A DNA stretch of 64,000 nucleotides from Nitrospira sp. ST-bin5 (GTDB lineage Bacteria > Nitrospirota > Nitrospiria > Nitrospirales > Nitrospiraceae). This document shows, one piece after another, positions 55,134-62,781 of this stretch. Under the pieces are notes generated by a model. The model worked only from the letters and a program-made list of their open reading frames with translations, was not told the DNA's origin and ran no database searches. The stretch lies in the NCBI GenBank assembly GCA_002083555.1, contig MSXN01000007.1:124001-188000 (forward strand). The letters are read 5' to 3'. A program made the translations under genes and the position numbers. Position 1 is the first letter of the stretch, and each line of letters begins with the position of its first letter.

Positions 55134-55960
55134 TCGACCGAACTCACAACCTGTCCGTCGTGCGGCAATGCCAGCTCCTGGCACTCTCGCGGGCGACCGC
55201 GTACTACCAGGCGGCGCCGGTGTCGGCCACAGCGCTGGTGCTGATGCGTCGGATCGACGAGCTCCATCTGGACTATCCGTTTGCCGGAGCCCGCATGCTG
55301 CGGGACCTGCTCCGGCGAGAGGGCCACATGATTGGGCGCAAGCGAGTCCGTACCCTGATGACGCGCATGGGGATCGCGGCGGTGTATCGCAAACCCCGCA
55401 CCAGCCAGCGGCATCCCGCCCACACGGTCTATCCTTATCTGCTGCGCCATCTGGAGATCACGCGCCCGAATCACGTCTGGGCAGCGGATATCACATATAT
55501 TCCGATGAAGCGCGGCTTCGTGTATTTGTTCGCCATCCTGGACTGGGCGAGTCGCCGGGTGCTGGCGTGGCGGTTGTCCAACACGCTGACCACCGACTTC
55601 TGCCTGGATGCTGTCCAGGAGGCGATCACCCGGTATGGCACCCCGGCCATCTTCAACACCGATCAAGGGTGCCAGTTCACCAGCCAGGAGTTCACCGGAT
55701 TCCTGAAAGACCACGGCATCCAGATCAGCATGGACGGGAAAGGGTGTTGGCGCGACAATGTGGTTGTCGAGCGGCTCTGGAAGAGCATCAAATACGAGGA
55801 GGTGTATCTGCATGCCTACGAGACGGTCAGCGCCGCGCAACAGGGATTAGCACGCTACCTCACGTTCTATAACCAGACCAGGCCCCACCGGGCGCTTGAC
55901 GGGCACACACCGAATGGAGTGTATGTTGACAACCTGCCCACACGGCTCACCGCCGCGTAG
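55130..55960 (+). CDS. IS3-family transposase OrfB
   Basis: A 276-residue DDE integrase-fold transposase: HTH_21-type region (LDYPFAGARMLRDLLRREGHMIGRKRVRTLMTRMGI), then W-x-A-D-I-T-Y-I, the second Asp in FNTDQGCQFTS and the Glu in VVVERLWKSIKYEEVYL. All three catalytic residues are present, so the element may be active. Confidence 0.93.
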   Translation: MIDRTHNLSVVRQCQLLALSRATAYYQAAPVSATALVLMRRIDELHLDYPFAGARMLRDLLRREGHMIGRKRVRTLMTRMGIAAVYRKPRTSQRHPAHTVYPYLLRHLEITRPNHVWAADITYIPMKRGFVYLFAILDWASRRVLAWRLSNTLTTDFCLDAVQEAITRYGTPAIFNTDQGCQFTSQEFTGFLKDHGIQISMDGKGCWRDNVVVERLWKSIKYEEVYLHAYETVSAAQQGLARYLTFYNQTRPHRALDGHTPNGVYVDNLPTRLTAA

Positions 55961-56653
55961 GCAGACGACCGCGAGGCTCCACTTAAGGAATGGAACATTC
56001 TGTCCAAACGCATGGGGCCACCTCTGAACAGCATATTTGGGCCGCACATAACGTTGCCCCGGAAGGGAAAGTGTCTAATGAGTTGTTAGCTGCGCAGGTC
56101 AGATCTCAGCCGGCATCCACACATGCCGTTGAGGTCTTGCTATTCCAGAGTATGCGGATGCTAGAAGCGAGATTTCAGAAAGAACACCAAATCTCGCTGT
56201 TTACTCATGACATAGATGATACTGAAGCTATGCAGCAGATTTCTCGCTTCGCGAGCAAGGATCATGCGTCATTGCTAAGACTGGCAAAAGAGCTTGTCCG
56301 CGTATTCTCGGATCGGCTCAATATTCGCGACCTTCGTAAGCTTTCAACCCACGCAGAGAAAGATAAGCTTGGTTCAAATAAGCTTCTGCAAGATATATTG
56401 TCACAGAAAGTTGGAGCCGATAAGGCTCGCCAAGTCTTTGCCGAAATTGCTGGCGCCTACGACATGCGCGTCGGTGATGCACATCCGACCGGATCAAATA
56501 TTACAGAAGCCTTCAAGCTTGCTGGTATAGACCAGCGCAGTTCGTTCCTAAGACAAGGTGAGCAACTAATTCACAACTTCGGGCGATCCGTTTGGTCCAT
56601 AGGTAAATTTCTCTTTGGACAATCTGAGAGACATGAAAGCTAGGCGACATGCC

Positions 56654-56731
56654 GCATAACAATTCGCTCAATACGGACGTACAAGAGTGGTGCTACGCGC
56701 CACTCTTGTACGCCGGTTAGCTCAAACGTTA
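56654..56731 (+). other. attC site 5, interrupted at its core by repeat unit
   Basis: Starts GCATAAC, contains a perfect 12-bp hairpin (GTACAAGAGTGG and complement, 9-base loop) plus outer arm similarity around GCTCAA / CGGTTAGCTCAAAC, and reaches GTTA at 56728-56731. At that point the 280-bp unit begins; the core is completed as GTTAGGC at 57012-57018. Confidence 0.75.
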
Positions 56732-57011
56732 ATGCGACAGGGCTGAGGACCGATTTACGGCGGTGCGACCTCGGCGCCAAACTTCTGCTCTTGGCCGATG
56801 GCAGCCCTCGACCCAAAGCCGAGGTCCACGACCGACCGCTATCAGAAGAGGGGGCTTATGCCGATCCGCGTAAGAACCCGTGATACATGGGCGCCCAGTC
56901 GTAACTCATTGAAACGGCACCAGTTATGGCGTATTGTTCACGAATCATAGTGGCGTCTTATACGGAAAGAAAATGGCAAATCCGGTTCTTATGCGGATCG
57001 GCCTAAACATT
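56732..57011 (+). repeat. attC-associated repeat unit, 280 bp
   Basis: Non-coding unit flanked by GTTA on both sides (56728-56731, 57012-57015). Left end ATGCGACAGGGCTGAGGACC; right end CCTAAACATT. The right 165 bp are bounded by a 19-bp inverted pair, GCCGATCCGCGTAAGAACC and the complement of GCCGATCCGCATAAGAACC. A further motif TCTTATACGG near 56958 repeats the TCTTATGCGG core of the right arm. Highly similar to 59283-59559. Confidence 0.85.
56909..56937 (+). promoter_or_regulatory. promoter in repeat unit
   Basis: TTGAAA (56909-56914), 17-base spacer, TATTGT (56932-56937), 93 bp before the HEPN-like cassette gene. Confidence 0.6.
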
Positions 57012-57030
57012 GTTAGGCATCTGTAAAAGC

Positions 57031-57621
57031 ATGACGACCTATACTGCTTACTGCGACTTCACTGCTCAAAGTCACAACGTCTCAGCGCTGATGTCGCTCT
57101 ATGCGATATTGGAAGGTAACAAAAATCAAAACGTCGAGTTGACGCCGATTGTTGTTTTCTCCGCTTTTTCAATCGAGTCGTATTTGAATTCTCTGGGATC
57201 GCGAAATTTGAAAATATGGGAGGACATTGAGCGCTTGCCCTGGAGGACAAAAATCGAAATCCTTCATAAGCTCACGGATTCGACGCCGGATTGGGGGTCG
57301 GAACCTCTTCAGTTCGCTACTGAGGTATTCAAACTCCGAGACAAGCTCGCACATGGAAAACCGGAGAGAATCTTGGGTACGCCTTTCCCAGACTCGCATA
57401 GTGCGCACGCGCAGGCGATCGAGGACAAGCTGCAACCGTGTTGGTATAAAGACATCACGCGCGAATGGGCGATAGAGGCGAAGCCCCGTTTTTTGGCGCT
57501 CATGATTTATCTCGCTAAGTTATTCGGAGAACACGAAAGCGATCATTTGGAATTGGCCACGGCAGGCGTCATCACAGACACCGGTCATATGCCTAACAAC
57601 ACAATTGAGCCGACGCGGTGA
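57031..57621 (+). CDS. HEPN-like cassette protein, 196 aa
   Basis: Helical protein with VVFSAFSIESYLNSLGSR (first helix of a HEPN-type bundle) and FKLRDKLAHGKPE, a textbook R-x4-H motif followed by G as in many HEPN proteins. No partner antitoxin is obvious in the array. ATG 57031 follows the attC core by 12 bp; the frame opens at a TTG at 57010 inside the core. The stop lies within the next attC, so the C-terminus is partly attC-encoded. Confidence 0.72.
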   Translation: MTTYTAYCDFTAQSHNVSALMSLYAILEGNKNQNVELTPIVVFSAFSIESYLNSLGSRNLKIWEDIERLPWRTKIEILHKLTDSTPDWGSEPLQFATEVFKLRDKLAHGKPERILGTPFPDSHSAHAQAIEDKLQPCWYKDITREWAIEAKPRFLALMIYLAKLFGEHESDHLELATAGVITDTGHMPNNTIEPTR

Positions 57622-57675
57622 CGGGCCTGCATCGAGGTTTTGCTCGGTGCCCACGCGGCTCATTGTGACTGCTAG
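57591..57675 (+). other. attC site 6
   Basis: Starts GCCTAAC and folds strongly: CAATTGAGCCGACGCGG pairs with CCCACGCGGCTCATTG. The expected GTTRRRY at the right end is not intact (GTGACTGC follows), so this copy may be inactive or its core has mutated. Confidence 0.65.
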
Positions 57676-57683
57676 AACTCACC

Positions 57684-58136
57684 ATGGACGGTTTTGCGAC
57701 AATACAGGCAGTAACGCTCGCAATCGCTGTTTTGGGTGCGGCGCTTGGTGTCATTAACACCTGGCACGGCCTGGACAGGTCTCGGGTCAAACTGAGGGTA
57801 CGTCCAGCTCACGCGATTCCAGTTGGGGCACTGAATCCCGCTCTCAATTTTTGCGTTGAAGTAACGAACCTAAGTGCCTTCGCAGTTACAGTATCCGATG
57901 TTGGTGTTTTCTATCACGGCACAGATCTAAGGGGCTCGTTTGTGCAGCCGATTTTGATGGATGGTGGTGGGTGGCCTCGTCGGCTTGAATCGCGGTCTTC
58001 CGTTACGGTGTACGGACAGCGCCCCGAACCCGCTTCCGGTCATAGTATTAGGTGCGCATATGCGAGGACCGCGTGTGGCGTCACGGAGACAGGAACCAGT
58101 CCAGCGTTAAAGCAGATTGCACGTGGTGAGGTCTAA
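57684..58136 (+). CDS. unknown cassette protein with N-terminal membrane anchor
   Basis: A 150-residue protein. Residues 5-28 (ATIQAVTLAIAVLGAALGVINTW) form one membrane segment; the rest is beta-rich (LNFCVEVTNLSAFAVTVSDVGVFYHGTDL), resembling small anchored proteins with an immunoglobulin-like fold. No family name can be given. The stop overlaps the following attC. Confidence 0.65.
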   Translation: MDGFATIQAVTLAIAVLGAALGVINTWHGLDRSRVKLRVRPAHAIPVGALNPALNFCVEVTNLSAFAVTVSDVGVFYHGTDLRGSFVQPILMDGGGWPRRLESRSSVTVYGQRPEPASGHSIRCAYARTACGVTETGTSPALKQIARGEV

Positions 58137-58211
58137 CCCTACGGTCAAGTTCGCTCCGCTTCGCTGCGCTGGGACTGCGATAAAGCGCAGCCCCTTACCT
58201 TCACGTTAGGC
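58131..58211 (+). other. attC site 7
   Basis: 81 bp from GTCTAAC to GTTAGGC with internal complementary arms (CTTCGCTGCGCTGGG / AAAGCGCAGCCCC). A canonical site between two cassette genes. Confidence 0.82.
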
Positions 58212-58215
58212 CGAA

Positions 58216-59214
58216 ATGAGCCAACCCGCAGCATTCAGAAATAATTGGAGACTAGGGGATCGCCCTGAACTAGGAGCGATGAATACGGCGAACTCCCTGA
58301 TCCGTGCCATCGATATTGCAGCGACGGACAATCTCCCGAACCTAAGCGGTGGTCGAACCTTTCTAATCGGCTCAGATTTTAGCGGCCAGCATTCAACGTC
58401 ACAGTTCGAGGCATACGGGTTCACTTTCTCTTGCTTGGAGGAGTGTGGAGAATGGCTGGCCGCCCAAAAGTCCTTCCGAACGAAGTATTTGCCCGATGGT
58501 CGGCGAATTTCCTATAAATCTCTTCGGGATAGACGTCGCGCTAGCGTGATGCCGCATTTTTTTAGCGCCGCAGACCTAATTCCCGGCTTACTCGTCGTTA
58601 TCCTCGTAGATCGGAGGGTCGGCTCTTTGTTCAAGCCTGACTCAAATGTCACATCTAAAGATCCCGAAGTTCAACTTCTCGCTAACTGGCGCGCGGCTGT
58701 CATTGAGAAGGTATTGCGCGTTTGCCACTTCGCCGCATTCTTTCTTGCTGGATTGTCCCGAGAGATGCAGGACGTACTCTGGGTTACGGATGAGGATGAG
58801 ATTATTCCAAACGAAAGTAAGCATTATGAATTTGGCGAAGCTTTTGCGCGGATAAGTAGTCACTATCTGACCCATACCGTCCGACACGTGCGAGTAGCCA
58901 CCACGTCGTCGGATACCGGAAAACGCGATCTAGAAGATTATGTTGCTATCTCAGACCTGGCAGCCGGCGGAATATGCGAGATTCTTAACAGCTATAGGAG
59001 AGAGTCAATGGATCCGGTTTCGGATCTCGTGGTTCCTGTGCCGAATAGCTCGAATGACAAGGCGATGAATATTATGAAATGGTTTGCTCAAGACGGCGCT
59101 CTCTTGAAACGCCTTGTCATTTCATTCGAATCAGTACCGGAGAGTACTCGACTGAAGGTACGTCACTACTGCTTTCACAACATGCCCCATAATTTCGGCC
59201 TAACAAAGCAATGA
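58216..59214 (+). CDS. unknown cassette protein, 332 aa
   Basis: A soluble protein not assigned to a family. ATG 58216 lies 4 bp after the attC core. Features: GGRTFLIGSDFSGQHS and later WVTDEDEIIPNE, an acidic arrangement (D ... DEDE) that could coordinate metal, and a C-terminal STRLKVRHYCFHNMPHNF with an R-x4-H pattern that may be chance. The layout of an N-terminal IGSDFSG strand followed by a later acidic block recalls RNase H-like (DUF3800-type) proteins, a weak suggestion. Confidence 0.6.
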   Translation: MSQPAAFRNNWRLGDRPELGAMNTANSLIRAIDIAATDNLPNLSGGRTFLIGSDFSGQHSTSQFEAYGFTFSCLEECGEWLAAQKSFRTKYLPDGRRISYKSLRDRRRASVMPHFFSAADLIPGLLVVILVDRRVGSLFKPDSNVTSKDPEVQLLANWRAAVIEKVLRVCHFAAFFLAGLSREMQDVLWVTDEDEIIPNESKHYEFGEAFARISSHYLTHTVRHVRVATTSSDTGKRDLEDYVAISDLAAGGICEILNSYRRESMDPVSDLVVPVPNSSNDKAMNIMKWFAQDGALLKRLVISFESVPESTRLKVRHYCFHNMPHNFGLTKQ

Positions 59215-59282
59215 GCCTGACGCGTGACCGCTCCCTCCCTCCCTGCGCTGTCGCTTGGGTCGGTCGCCCTCAAGTGGTGTTA
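59198..59282 (+). other. attC site 8, interrupted at its core by repeat unit
   Basis: Starts GCCTAAC within the last codons of the preceding gene and reaches GTTA at 59279-59282, where the second full repeat unit begins. The inner part is rich in short complementary segments (GACCG / CGGTC). The core is completed as GTTCGGC at 59560. Confidence 0.7.
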
Positions 59283-59559
59283 ATGCGACAGGGCTGAGGA
59301 CCGCTTTATGGCGGGACAATCTCAGCGCCGAACTTCCGCTCCTGGCCGAGGTCAGTCCTCGACCTAAAGCAGAAGTAAACGATCGACCGCTATCAGAGGG
59401 GGCTTACGCCTATCCGCATAAGAACCTGTGACACATGGTCGCCCAGTCGCAACTCATTGAAACGGCGCCAGTTATGGCGTATTGTTCGGGAACCATAGTG
59501 ACGTCTTATACGGACAGAAAATGGCAAATCCGGCTCTTATGCAGATCGGCCTAAACATA
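59283..59559 (+). repeat. attC-associated repeat unit, 277 bp
   Basis: Second full copy. Same left end (ATGCGACAGGGCTGAGGACC) and right end (CCTAAACATA) as the copy at 56732, same inverted arms with a few changes, and GTTA on the left; on the right the core has become GTTCGGC. Like the other copy it lacks the recombinase gene. Confidence 0.85.
59457..59485 (+). promoter_or_regulatory. promoter in repeat unit
   Basis: TTGAAA (59457-59462), 17-base spacer, TATTGT (59480-59485). It reads toward the glycan cluster starting at 59689. The 130 bp between unit and gene also contain a GTTAGCTGC that could be a decayed attC core. Confidence 0.55.
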
Positions 59560-59688
59560 GTTCGGCGCCTGCAAATCGCCACCTGCAACCCGCGACAACA
59601 TCGCGCTCTGTTACGGGCGAATATGTTAGCTGCTGTTACGACAGATATTTGACTTCTAGCATACGCCCTAGACACAACATTCAACCAC

Positions 59689-60555
59689 ATGAATAAGCGA
59701 GAGCCCCGTGAAGAAGACCCCCTCGAAAGGCACGAGCGTTATCGCTCCAACTTCGTCAAGGAGTTAGTCCAACGCCCCAAGGAGCTAGGCCACGTGCCTG
59801 CGACACTCCTAGCTGCACCTCCCAAACGCATAGTGCAGTTCTGGGACGATCTTGCCCGATTGCCCAAAGATGTTAGGGAGTGCATGGAGTCGTGGAAGAA
59901 ACTCGAACGGTCCGGGTTCGATCTCCAGGTTTTTGACGAGAATTCAGCGAGAGAATTTATCCGGGTTCAGTTGGGCTCAAGACATGTGGAAGCATTTGAT
60001 AAGTGCTATCACCCTTCAATGAAGTCAGACTACTTCCGCTACTCCTACATCTTCGTGGAAGGAGGTTTCTATATTGACGCTGATGATGTCTATCACGGAA
60101 CGAGAATTGATCAATTCTTTTCAGATGGTCGCTTGAAGCTTCAACCTTTCTGCTACGACATAGCAACAGCTCAGATGGTTCCGCCATCAGAATTCACAAA
60201 TCCTGGGGCAAACCAATTGAGTTGGATTTTCTACTTCAATACTACGCCTTTGATCGCGGCTCGCAATCATCCAATTATAGAGCGTGCACTGCTGAACGCC
60301 ACGACATCCCTCGAGCAAGAATCGAAAGGCAAGTTGCCCGAGGTCCAGGCAACCACTGGCCCCGGCAACCTCACCAGATCCGTTTTTGAAGTGCTTACTG
60401 ACGGAAGTTGCCCGGAGGAAGCGCTTCTCGTTGTAGGGGATTGGGAGATGACTTCCACCAGTAAATGGCCACTCAGTTACCGGAGTGATAGGAGAAACTG
60501 GAGACTTTCGAATCAGCAAACGTATCGGGCCATGCGGAGCGCGAAGGAGCTGTGA
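59689..60555 (+). CDS. GT32-type glycosyltransferase (DXD sugar-binding family)
   Basis: A 288-residue enzyme. PPKRIVQFWDD opens the fold; SDYFRYSYIFVEGGFYIDADDVYHG (about residues 113-138) contains the DXD motif that binds the nucleotide-sugar via metal, the hallmark of the OCH1/GT32 group. It is cytoplasmic with no membrane segment. Its stop overlaps the next gene's GTG start (GTGA), so the two are translationally coupled. Acceptor unknown; the neighbours indicate a surface glycan. Confidence 0.85.
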   Translation: MNKREPREEDPLERHERYRSNFVKELVQRPKELGHVPATLLAAPPKRIVQFWDDLARLPKDVRECMESWKKLERSGFDLQVFDENSAREFIRVQLGSRHVEAFDKCYHPSMKSDYFRYSYIFVEGGFYIDADDVYHGTRIDQFFSDGRLKLQPFCYDIATAQMVPPSEFTNPGANQLSWIFYFNTTPLIAARNHPIIERALLNATTSLEQESKGKLPEVQATTGPGNLTRSVFEVLTDGSCPEEALLVVGDWEMTSTSKWPLSYRSDRRNWRLSNQQTYRAMRSAKEL

Positions 60556-62768
60556 ACTTGGCCCGACCCCTGCTAGGAGTTGTCAGTCACGGTTTCCGAT
60601 TCTGGCTGACTCTTCGGAGGCTCCTTCCGAAGCGGAAGTGTCGAACATTCGGTGCCCGGAGCGTGGAGAACGGCCCTCGGATTGAGAAGGTTTATGTCAT
60701 TAACCTCGATCGAGAACCGGGCCGCTGGTCCAAGATGGAGCAAGAGCTCAGACACATATTGGACGCGTCGGGAACTGAACTCTTGAATTTGACTGAGCGG
60801 CATGTCGCCGTCGACGCTAATGCATTCTCCGACGAGCCACCTAGAAATGCCGACATTGATCCGTTCTATACGCTTGGAGATCAGCTTTTTGTGGAACCCC
60901 AGCCGTTGGCTCTTCCAACGAAGCTGGAACTCAATGCTCCGATTCGAATGAGCCGAGCTGAGGTTGCAGTCGCGCGATCACACATCAATGCTTGGAGGAA
61001 GGTCGCGGCGAGTAATCATGAATACGTCATTATTCTTGAGGACGACGTGTGGTTTCATTCCGGGTTTACACGGCATTTGGACCAAGTGTGGGCTGAAGTC
61101 TTCGACAAATGTGATACGAACGGACGTTTCGATGTTTTATATGTGTCATATCTCGAAGCGAAGCACGGTGCACCAAAAACTTTTCTTTCAAACAACGTAT
61201 TCCGCCCAGTGCGCGGGCTCTGGCATCTGTCCGGATATGTTCTCTCCCGAGAGGGTGCGGAGAAACTCCTTCGACTACTCCCTTGCCGTGGGCCAATTGA
61301 TCTCTGGATAAATCACCAGTTCAAAGCGCTGGATGTACGCGCGACTAGACAGTCTCTTATTAGCCAACGACGTGACTCTAAATCCACCAACTCATATTCA
61401 ATACTTCCTTCGCTCACTACAATTGGCGCTATCACTAGTGAAGCGGCATCCCTATTCAATATCCGCCCAAACGAGCAGCCGGTATTTGTTTTTGGGCCTG
61501 AAGGCACCGGACATTCGTCGCTTGCTATGGCCTTGTGTATGCTCGGATATAGATGCTGCAGTGATCTCCAAACATTGCCAGATTCTGAACTAAAACAGCT
61601 TCTAGAAGGAAGTCGCGGTCGAGTCTTTGACGCATATGTAAACATCGGATCCTTGGACGCAAACATCAGGGAACTCTGGAGTCGCTATCCCAAGGCAAAA
61701 TTTATTCTCACTGCAGCCAAGGGCATTACTGCAAATGACACTTTCGTCAGCATTGCGGACGACCTAAGTGGTACCGACATCGCGGTGCTTCATTCGGAAG
61801 AACCGAATAAATGGCAAGTTGTTTGCGAGCACCTCAGATGTGCACCACCCACGTGCTCTTTCCCTGTCCTGAAGGACCTAGGTCAAAGACCAATTCCCGA
61901 AGGAACCATTGAAGCGAACCAGCTTCCCAAATGCCGAACGCCTACACGTGATGAGTCCCCATGGGTGGTTGAGCCCCGTATATGGTGGCAAGGCATTCGC
62001 GTCGTTCCGACAGAGGATGGAAAACTGAATGCTGGGGCGTTCGTTAGATTCAACGATAGCTTGGAATGTCTGGACTCGAGACGCTGGCTTTTAAGAACCG
62101 ATACTTTTACGGACAATTGTGCGTTGTTTCGCCCCTCAAATGTCGAGTTCAAATCTGGAACCGGAGCTGCGCTGTTCGTCAGAAGTGAGCCTCTAGGTGT
62201 TCGAGACTATAGTGCCGCATCGATATGCAGTCGCGGGCAATATTTATTTGGAAAATTCGAAGCGACTATCCAAGCTTCGAATGTGCCCGGAGTGGTCACT
62301 GGATTCTTTCTTCACCGCAATTCACCACGACAGGAGATAGATATCGAGATTGCGGGGAATCGGCCAGACCGCCTCGTGGTAAATGTATTCTACAACCCAG
62401 GTGGCGAAGGAGCACAATTCGACTATGGCTATAGAGGTGCCCCAAGCTTTATCGAGCTCGGGTTTGACGCATCTAAAGCAAGCCACCGCTTCGCGATTGC
62501 ATGGAGCCCGGGCGAAATCAGCTGGTGGGTTGACAATCATTTGGTCCATAGACGCGTACTGTGGGATCCAACGCCAATTCCACATCTTCCAATGACGCTC
62601 CATGTCAACAGCTGGCCATCTCGTTCTACTCAACTTGCCGGGCGGATCAATGACCGACGGCTCCCTGCAACCACAATAGTCAAATCAATCGCTCTAGAGG
62701 CGAATTCCGTTATCTCTTTGCCCGGGTCCAATGATTTCCGCGAACATAGTCAGGATTCCATTAAGTGA
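60552..62768 (+). CDS. three-part protein: GT25 glycosyltransferase, sulfotransferase-like P-loop domain, GH16 glycosidase/transglycosylase
   Basis: A 738-residue fusion starting at GTG 60552. Residues about 50-280 are a GT25 (LPS-type) glycosyltransferase: KVYVINLDREPGRWSKM, MSRAEVAVARSHINAWRKV and IILEDDVWFHSGF. Residues about 308-450 look like a sulfotransferase: FVFGPEGTGHSSLAMALCMLGYRC is the PAPS-binding P-loop and YPKAKFILTAAKG the 3'-phosphate region, although the normal R before the second is replaced. Residues about 475-730 are GH16 with the catalytic QEIDIEIAG. No signal peptide is seen, which is odd for GH16. The combination suggests synthesis and tailoring of one polysaccharide. 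Confidence 0.8.
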   Translation: MNLARPLLGVVSHGFRFWLTLRRLLPKRKCRTFGARSVENGPRIEKVYVINLDREPGRWSKMEQELRHILDASGTELLNLTERHVAVDANAFSDEPPRNADIDPFYTLGDQLFVEPQPLALPTKLELNAPIRMSRAEVAVARSHINAWRKVAASNHEYVIILEDDVWFHSGFTRHLDQVWAEVFDKCDTNGRFDVLYVSYLEAKHGAPKTFLSNNVFRPVRGLWHLSGYVLSREGAEKLLRLLPCRGPIDLWINHQFKALDVRATRQSLISQRRDSKSTNSYSILPSLTTIGAITSEAASLFNIRPNEQPVFVFGPEGTGHSSLAMALCMLGYRCCSDLQTLPDSELKQLLEGSRGRVFDAYVNIGSLDANIRELWSRYPKAKFILTAAKGITANDTFVSIADDLSGTDIAVLHSEEPNKWQVVCEHLRCAPPTCSFPVLKDLGQRPIPEGTIEANQLPKCRTPTRDESPWVVEPRIWWQGIRVVPTEDGKLNAGAFVRFNDSLECLDSRRWLLRTDTFTDNCALFRPSNVEFKSGTGAALFVRSEPLGVRDYSAASICSRGQYLFGKFEATIQASNVPGVVTGFFLHRNSPRQEIDIEIAGNRPDRLVVNVFYNPGGEGAQFDYGYRGAPSFIELGFDASKASHRFAIAWSPGEISWWVDNHLVHRRVLWDPTPIPHLPMTLHVNSWPSRSTQLAGRINDRRLPATTIVKSIALEANSVISLPGSNDFREHSQDSIK

Positions 62769-62781
62769 GCTAGCTGCCACA

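Larger units (their letters stand above)
54745..56025 (+). mobile_element. IS3-family insertion sequence
   Basis: About 1,281 bp with related ends (GGCCCC ... GGACAG on both, inverted) and a flanking repeat GAACAG at 54739-54744 and 56026-56031. IS3 duplications are usually 3-5 bp, so the exact ends may differ by a base or two. Two overlapping genes, orfA and orfB. Confidence 0.82.
53587..56643 (+). pseudogene. large cassette gene with C-terminal HEPN-like region, split by an IS3-family element
   Basis: The first part (53587-54744) encodes 386 residues starting MNQEWILQTKETRRSF; the frame then runs into IS sequence. After the IS, at 56032, the same frame resumes (HIWAAHNVAPEGKVSNELLA) and continues to 56643. 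Joined at the shared codons GAA CAG the product is about 589 residues. The front part has a His/Glu-rich middle (NDHNTGHESSKGHHGG); the end contains GAYDMRVGDAHPTGSN, an R-x4-H motif. An ATG at 53539 lies inside attC and is less likely. Function unknown; probably inactive now. Confidence 0.75.
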
